Shown: positions 14,567-23,214, numbered from the stretch's first letter. The stretch is DNA of 29,494 bases from JAFTYO01 sp045644765 (GCA_045644765.1 JAZRHM010000007.1:1-29494); one strand, 5' to 3'. Notes: generated by a model not told the origin, from the sequence alone. Translations and numbers: made by a program.

Positions 14567-14836
14567 TTAGCCAGAGATAAGCTCATATATAGTGTTAACG
14601 ATGTTTTCTCGTGTCGTTGTTTCACTAATACTCGTCGTCTTATCCTCATTAAAAGATATATGATATATACCTTCCAATGCGACCATAATCATGCATAAAT
14701 CTATGCTTCCGATATCAAATTCTTCCTTCAAATCAGAGTCCATACGAAGCTCGTTGTTGTTTAATTTTGTCTTGAAGGGTTTTCCTAAATAATCTACCAA
14801 GACTTGATCTACTTGGTTTAAAATTTGCTGTTTCAT
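14567..14836 (-). CDS. Acyl carrier protein-like protein
   Basis: An 89-residue acidic protein with the four-helix acyl carrier layout. The phosphopantetheine site is the Ser of DIGSIDLCMIM at about residue 44, corresponding to the DSLD motif at the start of helix II. The preceding SDLKEEF and the later ALEGIYHISFNED (helix III region) also fit. It is an orphan: no ketosynthase, acyltransferase or thioesterase is adjacent, and the sequence differs from a housekeeping AcpP at the motif (GSID for DSLD). It may serve a lipid, lipid A or secondary pathway encoded elsewhere. AGGT lies 4 bases upstream of the ATG. Confidence 0.78.
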   Translation of the reverse strand: MKQQILNQVDQVLVDYLGKPFKTKLNNNELRMDSDLKEEFDIGSIDLCMIMVALEGIYHISFNEDKTTSISETTTRENIVNTIYELISG

Positions 14837-14913
14837 AACCTAAATAATTTAAACGTTAATACTTAATTTGCTACGGTAATAATATATGACAAAAAAATAA
14901 AAGTCAAGTTTTC

Positions 14914-14942
14914 TTGTTAATTTCTTGATTTTTAATTATACT
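14914..14942 (+). promoter_or_regulatory. Likely promoter of the tag operon
   Basis: TTGTTA at 14914-14919, a 17-bp spacer and TATACT at 14937-14942, ahead of the AAGGAGG ribosome site and the ATG at 14972. Confidence 0.55.
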
Positions 14943-14971
14943 AAATATATCCTGTTTAAGGAGGTATATAT

Positions 14972-15541
14972 ATGAAACGCTGTTCATGGGTGAATGTTAA
15001 AAATCCGCTTTATGTTGAATATCACGATACAGAATGGGGTGTTTTTAAGCGTTGTGAAAAACATTTATTTGAAACTCTTATATTAGAGTGTTTCCAGTCC
15101 GGATTATCTTGGGAATGTATTTTAAATAAGAGAGAAGATTTCAGAAAAGCTTTTGACAATTTTGATATTGATAAAATATGTGCTTATAATGATATTAAAA
15201 TTAATGAACTCTTAAATAATCCTAACATTATACGTAATAAATTAAAAATTAAAGCCGCAATAAACAATGCTAAAATATTTAAGCAAATACAAATTGAGTT
15301 TGGCTCTTTTGAAAAATACATAGAAAGACAATGCGGTACAAAACCTATAATTGAAGATTGTACAAAACAAACTAAATCAGAGCTTTCGGATAACTTATCA
15401 AAAGACTTAAAAAAACGAGGAATGAAATTTGTCGGTTCCGTTACCGTTTATTCTTATTTACAAGCAATCGGTATTATAAACGGACATGGTAAAGAATGTT
15501 TTTTGAATATAAAAAATTTTAAAAATTGTAAATTGTCTTAA
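14972..15541 (+). CDS. tag: DNA-3-methyladenine glycosylase I
   Basis: Removes 3-methyladenine from alkylated DNA, leaving an abasic site for base-excision repair. The 189-residue length matches Tag (187 in E. coli). The zinc snap is present: Cys4 in KRCSWV, His18 in YHDTEWG, and His172 and Cys176 in NGHGKECF. The substrate-recognition region LECFQSGLSWECIL with its Glu and Trp is intact, and RGMKFVGSVTVYSYLQAIG is the helix-hairpin-helix side. An excellent ribosome site AAGGAGG precedes the ATG. The next gene on the same strand begins 49 bases later, so the two may be cotranscribed. Confidence 0.92.
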   Translation: MKRCSWVNVKNPLYVEYHDTEWGVFKRCEKHLFETLILECFQSGLSWECILNKREDFRKAFDNFDIDKICAYNDIKINELLNNPNIIRNKLKIKAAINNAKIFKQIQIEFGSFEKYIERQCGTKPIIEDCTKQTKSELSDNLSKDLKKRGMKFVGSVTVYSYLQAIGIINGHGKECFLNIKNFKNCKLS

Positions 15542-15590
15542 TTTAAACTAACATTGTATCAAGAATTTTTTTATTTAAGGGTTTTATATT

Positions 15591-17786
15591 ATGAAAAAAA
15601 CTATAGTTTTTACACTTCTGTCTTTGTTATTTATAGCTTTTTGCTTTATTTTATTTTTGTATCTAGGCCAATATACTCAAAAACAATATTATCAAGACGG
15701 AACCTTAAAGTCTGTATCTCAGCGTAGTTTTTTCAAAGAAAACGGAGAATATAATCTATATAATAAAGATGGTAGCTTATCTCAACAATACACATTTAAA
15801 AATGGTATTAAAGACGGTCCGGCAAAAATATATATTAATTCCCAAACCCTTATTGATATCAATTATAATAACGGGACAGCATCTATTGATCTTGTTTCCA
15901 ACTTTCCTGATATAAAAAAATTTTTTGATGAATTTATTTTTACTTTATCTACCGATAATTCTTTTAAAATCAATCTTAAAAAAATAAAATTTAAATCAGA
16001 TATAACTGGAAAGCTTTTATGTAAAACTGATGTTTTTGCAGAAAAAATACAAAAATATTTTCAAAATAAAACAACTGAAAATTTAAAAGATTTATTAAAT
16101 TGTTTAAACATTCAGTCATTAAATATTGGTGACCATGAATTTACTTGTTCTTATAATGGAGAATATATATATCCAGAATTTAAATCTGATGCTGTTTTTA
16201 CATGTAATGGTTCTTTTTTTGATAAAGAAAGTTTCAAATTTTTAGAAAATGTCTATTTTGATGCCACATTTGACACACAAAAAAAATCTTTAACCATAAA
16301 AACAACAAATATTTCAGATCCTCAAACATATTCTTCGGTTTCATTTAAAGGTTTGGAAGAATTTTTAGAAACTCTTACCGAAATATCTTTTTTGCATGAT
16401 AAAAAATTATTCAAAGCAAAATCTATAGCTAATATCCTTAAAAATATAACTCTTTCAGATTCAGAAGCTGTAGTCGAAGGAAAAAAGACATTTTCTATAA
16501 CCGGTGATTTTAACTTGATAACAGGTCTTTCACATCCGTATAGAATTTACTTTTATACAGATAACGAACAAACTTCTTTAATAGAGATAAGTGATTATTA
16601 TCCTTACGATATTAGATTATTTGTTAAAAATCCGATAGCTAAACAATTCTTAACACAATCCAGCAGCATAACTATAGGTCATAAGATTATAAATGAATAT
16701 TCACATTTATTTGATCATTTAACTGCAGAATTTTTAAAAAATTCAGATGAAATTGTTCAAAATTTAGATCTTATTTTTGCATCGTTTGCAAATACTCAGT
16801 TAAACGTTTCCGATATAATACAAAATATTAGGTTAAATATACTGGATAAAAATGAAGACGAAATTTTAGAACTTAATCTTAGTACTAAAGAAGATATAGA
16901 TTTAAAAACATTTTTTGAAAATATATACAAATATATCGATATAAAAATGGTTGTTCGTGATAATAGTGTAAAACCATTAAAAGAACACCTGTTTGTCGGA
17001 AATTTTGTTGACGGATTTACTTATCAAACGTACGATATTAAAAAATCTGTATCTATCAAAGAAGCTATCAGTATTATCAAAAATACGAATTTAGAACAAA
17101 ATATTAAAGAGATATACGAAGATTTAGATAAATTATATTCTCCCATAGAAGATGATATTATATCCGGAAAATATCCTTATTTTGATCCGATTTTATTTGC
17201 AATTTATCAAGAAACTAAAAATTTTTTGAACAAATACACTATGAATAAAAATATAGATCAAATTATAAGTATCGTTGCCAATGTCAGAAAAAGTTTTGAA
17301 AATAAAGAAAGTTTTGACGGATTAAACAATGAATATGCAAAAAATCAAAATATTATACATTCGGATATGTATAATGAAAATGCTGCAAACATAAAAAATG
17401 CTTCCGGAGGAGATGTTGTTATAAAAGCTTCAAAACTTAATAACAATGATGCTTTATCTAACAAATCTTTTGTTATTGAGTTTACCGGTTTATCACAAGA
17501 AGAATGTATGGTTTTAGCAGCAAACAACTGGACAATTCCTGATTTAGTAGCTATAGCGGCAGGTAAAGAAAATATAAATCCGTCATCTGAAGGATATTTT
17601 GGAACTGTAGGTTTTGCAATTGACGAAGCTCTAGAAGATAATGTTTTATCAGCAAAAATACAAAAAGATTTTATTTTAGCCATGCCTGATAATCGTTTTA
17701 TACCAACTCCAATCACTTATGTTCAAGCTTATACGGCTTGTAGCGGAAACAAAAAAGATAATGCTGTAGCGCTTAAGTTTAAATAA
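15591..17786 (+). CDS. Large membrane-anchored protein with C-terminal pilin-like domain
   Basis: A 731-residue protein. Residues 4-26 are one hydrophobic anchor. Residues 30-85 contain MORN/YwqK-like repeats (QYYQDGTLKS, YNLYNKDGSLSQQ, YTFKNGIKDGPAKIY). Residues 90-580 form a long Asn/Lys/Ile/Phe-rich region of beta and helical character with no family I recognise. Residues about 590-731 resemble the globular domain of type IV pilins of the PilS type: NASGGDVVIKAS, FVIEFTGLSQEECMVLAANN, and VQAYTACSGNKKDN followed by AVALKF at the end, with a Cys pair that could form the pilin disulphide. AAGGG is about 11 bases before the ATG. It would be exposed on the periplasmic side. The pilin-like call is by pattern and moderately sure. 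Confidence 0.68.
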   Translation: MKKTIVFTLLSLLFIAFCFILFLYLGQYTQKQYYQDGTLKSVSQRSFFKENGEYNLYNKDGSLSQQYTFKNGIKDGPAKIYINSQTLIDINYNNGTASIDLVSNFPDIKKFFDEFIFTLSTDNSFKINLKKIKFKSDITGKLLCKTDVFAEKIQKYFQNKTTENLKDLLNCLNIQSLNIGDHEFTCSYNGEYIYPEFKSDAVFTCNGSFFDKESFKFLENVYFDATFDTQKKSLTIKTTNISDPQTYSSVSFKGLEEFLETLTEISFLHDKKLFKAKSIANILKNITLSDSEAVVEGKKTFSITGDFNLITGLSHPYRIYFYTDNEQTSLIEISDYYPYDIRLFVKNPIAKQFLTQSSSITIGHKIINEYSHLFDHLTAEFLKNSDEIVQNLDLIFASFANTQLNVSDIIQNIRLNILDKNEDEILELNLSTKEDIDLKTFFENIYKYIDIKMVVRDNSVKPLKEHLFVGNFVDGFTYQTYDIKKSVSIKEAISIIKNTNLEQNIKEIYEDLDKLYSPIEDDIISGKYPYFDPILFAIYQETKNFLNKYTMNKNIDQIISIVANVRKSFENKESFDGLNNEYAKNQNIIHSDMYNENAANIKNASGGDVVIKASKLNNNDALSNKSFVIEFTGLSQEECMVLAANNWTIPDLVAIAAGKENINPSSEGYFGTVGFAIDEALEDNVLSAKIQKDFILAMPDNRFIPTPITYVQAYTACSGNKKDNAVALKFK

Positions 17787-17795
17787 ACAGTTTTT

Positions 17796-18989
17796 TTAAT
17801 AACAAAAACCAAAGATGCTTTGCCTTTGGAGTATTGCATCTTTACAAACTTCTTGTCTTAAATTTTTGCCGTTTTCAATCATTTTATCAAAATTTTGTTC
17901 TACAAATTCTTTTTGTTTTTGTTCTTTGGGATTATCACTTAAAACCAAATTTCTCAAATTAGGTAAAGGCTCGTGTTTATTTTGTTGCAAGATAGAATTT
18001 TTAATCCCGTTTACAATTACGGTTTTTCTTATATGACACATCATCTGCCCTTGAGGAGTTTGTGAAGAATCGTAAAAACCGTTAAAATTATGCTCTATAT
18101 TATTCTCATCTACATGAAAAACATCATTTTTAGGATAAGGATATCTTTGTTTTATCAAAAACATATTTCCCTGATTTTCCACTAAACAAGGTCTTAAGTT
18201 AAATTCTTTAAGATCAGCTGCTCTTTTTTCATTACCATCTATAATTGCCTGAAAATGCTGTTTATCTTCTTTTATTTTATTATAAAGATAATTATTAAAC
18301 AAATTGTTTGATAATCTTCCATCGGGCGAATTAGGATAAACAGTGTCCCTAACAGAATTAAAACACACCCAAGCAGATTTTAAATGATCTGTCGGAGCAG
18401 CAGAATCTTTAGCTACAAACAACAATTGAGATTGAATTTTTTTCATTTCGTCTTTGTTATAACCTAGTTTTACCATTTCTTTTTGCATTTTTTCTTCTAA
18501 CTTAAAAGCGACATATCCTCCGTGACACCTGACATCAAAATTTATCATACGGATTCTGCGACAAGCCTCATTTAAAGAAATTCTCTTCTTACCGTTTAGT
18601 ATTGAAATCCTGGGAAGAAGAAGTTTATTAAACGCTTCTTCAATATATTGAGGATTTAGCGTTTCATTATTTGATACATCAGTTAATGCAGGAACTTTTA
18701 CAGATAAAGTATCTCTTAAATTTTTTACATGATTTAACCTTCTTGATTGCTCTTTTTTATTATCGGTAAAATCATACACTCCGACATAAACATCAACTCC
18801 TGAAACCTCATTTTGCAACATTTGGTACAAGCTTTTAGCTTCTCCTTTAGCGTCTTTATCTGTTGCAACACCGTCACCTCCAAGCACAACTACGCATGGT
18901 TTATCAACTGGTATATTTTCAACCACTTTAAAACCATACGGATTATTCGAAGTTTTTTCTGTAATTTTACCAAACCTAATTGAAGACAT
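17796..18989 (-). CDS. Hypothetical protein, 397 aa
   Basis: Soluble protein with no signal peptide. The N-terminal part alternates strands and helices: PCVVVLGGDGVATDKDAKGE near residues 31-50, DVYVGVYDF at 66-74, and INFDVRCHGGYVAFKLEEKM at about 150-170. This arrangement hints at an alpha/beta-hydrolase or related Rossmann-like fold in which RCHGG would take the nucleophile-elbow place, but there is no Ser or Cys in a canonical GxSxG, so catalysis is doubtful. AGAGGTGG precedes the ATG. It ends 9 bases from the convergent 15591 gene. I do not recognise the family. Confidence 0.62.
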   Translation of the reverse strand: MSSIRFGKITEKTSNNPYGFKVVENIPVDKPCVVVLGGDGVATDKDAKGEAKSLYQMLQNEVSGVDVYVGVYDFTDNKKEQSRRLNHVKNLRDTLSVKVPALTDVSNNETLNPQYIEEAFNKLLLPRISILNGKKRISLNEACRRIRMINFDVRCHGGYVAFKLEEKMQKEMVKLGYNKDEMKKIQSQLLFVAKDSAAPTDHLKSAWVCFNSVRDTVYPNSPDGRLSNNLFNNYLYNKIKEDKQHFQAIIDGNEKRAADLKEFNLRPCLVENQGNMFLIKQRYPYPKNDVFHVDENNIEHNFNGFYDSSQTPQGQMMCHIRKTVIVNGIKNSILQQNKHEPLPNLRNLVLSDNPKEQKQKEFVEQNFDKMIENGKNLRQEVCKDAILQRQSIFGFCY

Positions 18990-19027
18990 AATTCCACCTC
19001 TTAAGGTTTAAAATATCACTTAAAAAA

Positions 19028-19240
19028 TTAAGCAATTATATTAGGCATAATTTTAGCTTCAACAACTTTTATTTTATTTTTTATACCGCTACGCATTTTG
19101 TTTAGTTTTTGAGCTTGAAAAAAATCAATAGTCTGATTTTTGTTTACCAAACGTGAAATATCGGAACAAACTCTACGCTCTTCAAGCTTTAATTCACAAA
19201 GTTGCTGTTGAAGTTTGCCGAAATTATCATTATTTAACAT
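19028..19240 (-). CDS. DUF465 (YdcH-like) small coiled-coil protein
   Basis: A 70-residue, highly charged helical protein. The pattern of a first helix (LQQQLCELKLEERRVCSDIS), a short turn with IDFFQAQKL, and a second helix with KMRSGIKNKIKVVEAKIMPN ending in IIA fits the DUF465/YdcH family found in Proteobacteria. The function of the family is unknown. The gene is divergent from the phosphofructokinase gene, with which it shares a 137-bp promoter region; the ribosome site is weak. Confidence 0.65.
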   Translation of the reverse strand: MLNNDNFGKLQQQLCELKLEERRVCSDISRLVNKNQTIDFFQAQKLNKMRSGIKNKIKVVEAKIMPNIIA

Positions 19241-19297
19241 TATATTTAAGCCCTTTTAAATAAAGTTTATAACAAGTTTATTTTTTTACTGGAAATT

Positions 19298-19327
19298 TTG
19301 TTGTAAAATTTGTATGAAATTATACAA
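19298..19327 (+). promoter_or_regulatory. pfk promoter with overlapping TTGTAT/ATACAA palindrome
   Basis: TTGTTG at 19298-19303, a 17-bp spacer and TATACA at 19321-19326 form a promoter-like pair. TTGTAT (19310-19315) and ATACAA (19322-19327) are an exact inverted repeat covering the -10 box, so a repressor could bind here. No regulator gene is adjacent. Confidence 0.5.
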
Positions 19328-19377
19328 CATTATATAACAATAATCAACTTTAAAAGTAAGCAAATGGAGAAATATTT

Positions 19378-20457
19378 ATGAGCAATATAAAAAAAATCGG
19401 TATATTAACCAGTGGCGGCGATTGCTCCGGACTTAATGCTGTTATTTCCTCAGTGGTAAAATCTGCAGAAAGAAAAGGGTGGGAAGTTTATGGTATTCAT
19501 GACGGAACTGAAGGTTTAACAGAAACCCCTCTTTCTTATGAAATACTTACATCACAAAATTTTTGCGATACGCCTTGGCCACGTATTTCCGGTTCTTATT
19601 TAGGTTCTTTAAACAAAGGCGTTAAAATGGACTCTCAAGCAGAGATGTCCCGTCGTTTTGGCGAAGGTGTTAAACAACTCGGTCTTGATGCTGTTATTGT
19701 TGTTGGTGGTGATGGTTCTATGAATATTGTAAGCAACTATTGCAAAAATTCAGGTGTTAAAATGATGGGTATTCCAAAAACAATGGATAACGATACTCCT
19801 TTAACACAATATTCCGTAGGTTTTGATTCTGCTTGTGATGTTTGTATGGATGCTGTTGACAGTTTGAATAATACTGCTCGTTCACATCACAGAGCTCTCA
19901 TATTAGAAGTTATGGGACGTTATGCCGGACACTTAGCTATGCATTCTGCAATTGCTGGATTTGCCGATGTTTGCTTAGTTCCTGAAATTCCATATACAAT
20001 TGAAGGTATTGTTGCAAAATTAAAAGAAATTAAAGCAAGCGGACGCACACACGCTGTTATTGTTGTTTCTGAAGGCATCAAAACCGAAACAGGTGAGCTT
20101 TTAACTTCTGCTAAAAACATGGTTGGAGAAGGTGTTCTCGGTGGTATCGGTGACTACTTAAATGAAAAAATCAAGAGTGTTTATAAAGAATTTCAAACAC
20201 GTGTTACACGTTTAGGCCATATCCAACGTGCAGGAGCTCCTACATTTTTTGACCGTATTTTAGCTTCTATGTTAGCTACAAAAGCTGTTGAGCTTTTAGA
20301 TGAAGGCCAAACAGGTCTTATGGTAGGTCTAAGCAACGGAAAAGTTGAAGCATATCCTTTAGAAGATGTTGTTTCTTGCGGTTCAACAATTTTAGATCTT
20401 AATGGCGATTACATCAGAACAGCTAAATCTTTAGGTATGTATATTGGTGAAATCTAA
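19378..20457 (+). CDS. pfkA: 6-phosphofructokinase, Gly/Lys donor-site type
   Basis: Phosphorylates fructose 6-phosphate to fructose 1,6-bisphosphate, the committed step of glycolysis. The 359-residue protein has ILTSGGDCSGLN (donor loop), VVGGDGSMN at 109-116, the catalytic IPKTMDNDT at 132-140 (Asp137 as base), EVMGRYAGHLA and RVTRLGHIQRAGAPTFFDR. The residue equivalent to E. coli 104 is Gly113 and that equivalent to 124 is Lys134. Pyrophosphate enzymes carry Asp and Lys and classic ATP enzymes Gly and Gly; the Gly/Lys mix is known in PPi-related ATP-using enzymes, so ATP is the likelier donor. GGAG is about 10 bases before the ATG. It is followed by a strong terminator. Confidence 0.92.
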   Translation: MSNIKKIGILTSGGDCSGLNAVISSVVKSAERKGWEVYGIHDGTEGLTETPLSYEILTSQNFCDTPWPRISGSYLGSLNKGVKMDSQAEMSRRFGEGVKQLGLDAVIVVGGDGSMNIVSNYCKNSGVKMMGIPKTMDNDTPLTQYSVGFDSACDVCMDAVDSLNNTARSHHRALILEVMGRYAGHLAMHSAIAGFADVCLVPEIPYTIEGIVAKLKEIKASGRTHAVIVVSEGIKTETGELLTSAKNMVGEGVLGGIGDYLNEKIKSVYKEFQTRVTRLGHIQRAGAPTFFDRILASMLATKAVELLDEGQTGLMVGLSNGKVEAYPLEDVVSCGSTILDLNGDYIRTAKSLGMYIGEI

Positions 20458-20480
20458 GATATAAATCTTTTAAGATTATA

Positions 20481-20510
20481 AAAAAATCCTCGATTTTTCG
20501 AGGATTTTTT
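20481..20510. terminator. Terminator after pfk
   Basis: AAAAAATCCTCG, a 6-base loop, CGAGGATTTTTT; symmetric, so usable from both strands. Confidence 0.88.
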
Positions 20511-20594
20511 ATTTATTATTTATGCAATTTATTTTCTATATTAGCTATAGCAATATCTATAAGTTTACCTATTTTCACATTTTTCCTATATATA

Positions 20595-20630
20595 AAAAAC
20601 CTCCGCAATTTGATTTTACGAAGGTTTTTT
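20595..20630. terminator. Terminator at the end of the mnmE-to-FTR gene run
   Basis: AAAAAACCTCCG (20595-20606 region) and CGAAGGTTTTTT (20619-20630) with one mismatch and a 12- to 14-base loop. On the minus strand it follows the stop at 20653. Confidence 0.75.
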
Positions 20631-20652
20631 ATAAAATACATTCTTCAAATTT

Positions 20653-20895
20653 TTATTTTTCACCGCTTGCTTTTCTATAGCATCTGCAATGACAAATTCC
20701 GTCACGCTCAATATCTGAACGACACAGTTCAGAAATGCAATAGCGGTTATCATTTTTACCGTCACAAGGACATCTTGTCCATTCTGCATCACCAAACATC
20801 ATATTTTTTGCTCTTGCGATTTTCTCAATATTTTCTGTTGGTTCATAACCGGCATTTTTGCAGTTTTCTAACATTTTTTCTAAAATAGTGCTCAT
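20653..20895 (-). CDS. Ferredoxin-thioredoxin reductase catalytic-chain-like protein
   Basis: An 80-residue protein with seven clustered cysteines after residue 41: Cys42-Pro-Cys44, Cys53, Cys58, Cys68-His-Cys70 and Cys72. CPC upstream and GxCHC downstream are the hallmarks of the FTR catalytic (beta) chain, which uses a [4Fe-4S] cluster beside a redox disulphide to reduce thioredoxin. In the plant and cyanobacterial enzyme the middle pair is CPC; here it is CISELC, as in short bacterial relatives. No FTR variable chain is nearby. It sits 3 bases after parB and is likely the last gene of the run that starts at mnmE. Electron-transfer role is by family; partner unknown. Confidence 0.75.
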   Translation of the reverse strand: MSTILEKMLENCKNAGYEPTENIEKIARAKNMMFGDAEWTRCPCDGKNDNRYCISELCRSDIERDGICHCRCYRKASGEK

Positions 20896-20898
20896 TTT

Positions 20899-21771
20899 TT
20901 AATCCTTTTCAAGTTTGTTTATAATATTTTCCAATTCAGACATATCTTTATAATTTAAGACTACCTTACCTTTTCCGTTTTTACCAGTTTTTATTTGCAC
21001 TTTTAAACCTATTTTTTGGGTTAGGTTTTTTTCTATTGCAACCAAATCTTCATCTTTTATCTTCTTTACAACAGTTTCTTTTTGTACCGGATTTTTAATT
21101 TTTGCTACCAATTCTTCCGTTTGACGAACGTTTAACCCTTCTTTTATAATTTTTTGCGCCAAAGCAAAAGCATTTTTACAACCGATTAAACATCTGGCAT
21201 GACCGGCAGTTATCTTCTTTTCATTTAATAAAGTTTTTATTTCTTCCGGTAATGATAACAACCTTAAACTATTTGCTATATAACTTCTTGATTTTCCTAC
21301 AATCTCAGAAATTTTTTCTTGTGTGTAAGAATATTTTTCAATAAGATTTGAAAAACCACCGGCTTCTTCTATATCCGTCAAATCTTGACGAATGATATTT
21401 TCTATCAAAGAAATTTCTGCCGCCTTACTGTCTGATAATTCTTTTTCTATAACCGGAACTTCCTCTAATCCGGCTAACATTGCAGCTCTGAAACGTCGTT
21501 CACCGGCAATAATTTCATAACCCTCAAAATCTTTTCTGACAAGAAGTGGTTGTAAAACACCGTTTTCTTTAATAGAATCTACCAAAGTTTGAATATTTTC
21601 TTCATCAAAAACAGTTCTCGGCTGATTGCTTCCGGCGTGAAGCTCTTGAATTTTAACCATTTTAACGCCTTTTTTATCTTCATCTAAAAAATCTAAATCC
21701 AGATTAAGATCTTCATCGCCTAATAAAGCACTTAAACCTCTACCTAAACCATGTTTGTTTACTGCATTCAT
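20899..21771 (-). CDS. parB: Chromosome partitioning protein ParB
   Basis: Binds parS and spreads as a CTP-dependent clamp to load the chromosome origin region for segregation. 290 residues: the N terminus HGLGRGLSALLGD is the usual ParA-contact segment, the CTP-binding boxes are GERRFRAA at 90-97 and ENIIRQDL at 124-131, and the helix-turn-helix covers about 147-170 (YTQEKISEIVGKSRSYIANS). A C-terminal dimer domain follows a Lys-rich linker. Two perfect parS sites lie 1.3 and 2.6 kb upstream. It begins one base after the parA stop; AAGGAAT precedes the ATG. Confidence 0.95.
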   Translation of the reverse strand: MNAVNKHGLGRGLSALLGDEDLNLDLDFLDEDKKGVKMVKIQELHAGSNQPRTVFDEENIQTLVDSIKENGVLQPLLVRKDFEGYEIIAGERRFRAAMLAGLEEVPVIEKELSDSKAAEISLIENIIRQDLTDIEEAGGFSNLIEKYSYTQEKISEIVGKSRSYIANSLRLLSLPEEIKTLLNEKKITAGHARCLIGCKNAFALAQKIIKEGLNVRQTEELVAKIKNPVQKETVVKKIKDEDLVAIEKNLTQKIGLKVQIKTGKNGKGKVVLNYKDMSELENIINKLEKD

Positions 21772-21772
21772 T

Positions 21773-22540
21773 TTATAATTCCTTTTCTCTTTTTAATACC
21801 TCTTTAGCCAAACTTATATAAGCCTGTGCTCCAACACTTTTAAAATCGTATATCAAGATAGGTTTTCCGTGAGACGGAGCCTCAGAAATTCGGACACTAC
21901 GAGGAATTAATGTTTGATACACTAAATCACCAAAATATTGGCGAACATCTTTTTCAACCATTGCGCTTAAATTATTTCTCCTATCATACATAGTTAAAAC
22001 TATCCCTTGTATTTTAAGAGACGAGTTAAACACTTTTTTAATTTGGTTTATATTTTTTATCAAATCCGTTAAACCCTCAAGAGCTAAAAATTCACACTGT
22101 AACGGAACAATAACCGATGAAGACGCTACTAAGGCGTTTATAGTTATCAAATTTAACGATGGAGGACAATCTATCAAAACATAATCAAACATATCAACGA
22201 TAGGTTGCAAAGCTTTTCTTAACACATATTCACGTTTTTCAATATCAATAAGTTCGATTTCTGCCCCTGCTAAAGCCGGTTGTGACGGAACAATATAAAA
22301 ATCAGGTATCTGAGTTGGTACCAGCGTTTTTCTGATATTAACCGAATTTATCAAAACATCATAAGATGAAAATTCACAAGTTTTTTTATCTATTCCCATC
22401 GATGTTGTTGCGTTTCCTTGAGGATCTAAATCTATCACCAAAACTTTTTTACCAATTGCAGCCATAGCTGTGGCAATATTAATTGTTGTTGTTGTTTTTC
22501 CAACCCCACCTTTTCTGTTTGCGACAGCAATTACTTTCAT
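21773..22540 (-). CDS. parA: Chromosome partitioning ATPase ParA
   Basis: Deviant-Walker ATPase that moves ParB-parS complexes over the nucleoid. 255 residues with the deviant Walker A KGGVGKTTTT near residues 9-18, Walker A' VLVIDLDPQGNAT at 34-46 and Walker B YVLIDCPPSLNL at about 119-130. No N-terminal DNA-binding extension is present, so it is the chromosomal (Soj) type. Its start overlaps the rsmG stop by four bases (22537-22540), and parB follows at once, so the three are translationally coupled. Confidence 0.95.
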   Translation of the reverse strand: MKVIAVANRKGGVGKTTTTINIATAMAAIGKKVLVIDLDPQGNATTSMGIDKKTCEFSSYDVLINSVNIRKTLVPTQIPDFYIVPSQPALAGAEIELIDIEKREYVLRKALQPIVDMFDYVLIDCPPSLNLITINALVASSSVIVPLQCEFLALEGLTDLIKNINQIKKVFNSSLKIQGIVLTMYDRRNNLSAMVEKDVRQYFGDLVYQTLIPRSVRISEAPSHGKPILIYDFKSVGAQAYISLAKEVLKREKEL

Positions 22541-23157
22541 TTTTTTCTCCGTAAGTTTTCAATTATTAAAACAACACCATCTTCACAAACTTCATTTTTT
22601 TGAATATTTAAATGAAAATTCCAACATTTTTTAGTTTCATCAAGCTCATCATTATAACTTCTTCCTTTTGGAAAAATAAGTTTAGTTTCTTTATTACAAA
22701 AAGGAAAAGAATATCCCAAAAGATTATTTAAACAAGTCATAGCTCTAGCGGTTATAACATCAGCTGTTTGTTTAGGCAGATTTTCCACTCTATCATTAAG
22801 TATTTCAACATTTTCAAGCTGCAACTCATTTTTTACAGCATTTAAATACAGTGTTTTTTTTGTTATACTTTCCACTAATTTAAACTTTAAATCAGGCATT
22901 TTTTCTTTTGCGATAATAGCAAGAACCATTGCAGGAAACCCTGCCCCGCTACCAAAATCATATAAAAGATTAGATTTTTTTGGAATATAATTAAAAAGTT
23001 GCGCAGAATCTTCAATATGCCTTTGCCAAACAAATTCTAAAGAATTTTTACTTACCAAATTAAATTTAGTTTGCCATTCTTTTAATAGCTCGACATAACG
23101 CACAAAATCAAGATATGTTTCACGTGAAACATTATATTTTTTTATAAAATTTTCCAT
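22537..23157 (-). CDS. rsmG: 16S rRNA (guanine527-N7)-methyltransferase RsmG
   Basis: Methylates N7 of G527 in 16S rRNA using S-adenosylmethionine. 206 residues, the family's length (207 in E. coli). The AdoMet loop is LLYDFGSGAGFPAMV, with NVEILNDRVENLP as the second acidic region, VITARAM at the catalytic-strand position and FPKGRS near the C terminus. The N-terminal NVSRETYL is encoded by the parS site at 23116-23131. It overlaps parA by four bases. Loss of this enzyme gives low-level streptomycin resistance in other bacteria. Confidence 0.94.
   Translation of the reverse strand: MENFIKKYNVSRETYLDFVRYVELLKEWQTKFNLVSKNSLEFVWQRHIEDSAQLFNYIPKKSNLLYDFGSGAGFPAMVLAIIAKEKMPDLKFKLVESITKKTLYLNAVKNELQLENVEILNDRVENLPKQTADVITARAMTCLNNLLGYSFPFCNKETKLIFPKGRSYNDELDETKKCWNFHLNIQKNEVCEDGVVLIIENLRRKK
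23116..23131. promoter_or_regulatory. parS site 1 (perfect 16-mer)
   Basis: TGTTTCACGTGAAACA, the canonical palindromic ParB-binding site, inside the start of rsmG, where it codes for VSRET. It is about 1.3 kb upstream of the parB start. Confidence 0.97.
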
Positions 23158-23214
23158 AAGATACTTATACAGTAAGACTTTATTTTGATAAACCTTAAAA
23201 CAAAGTTATAAACA

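Noticed and set aside
17345..17716. 123-codon minus-strand frame
   Set aside because: Lies entirely within the pilin-like end of the 15591-17786 gene, opposite strand, with no start signal.
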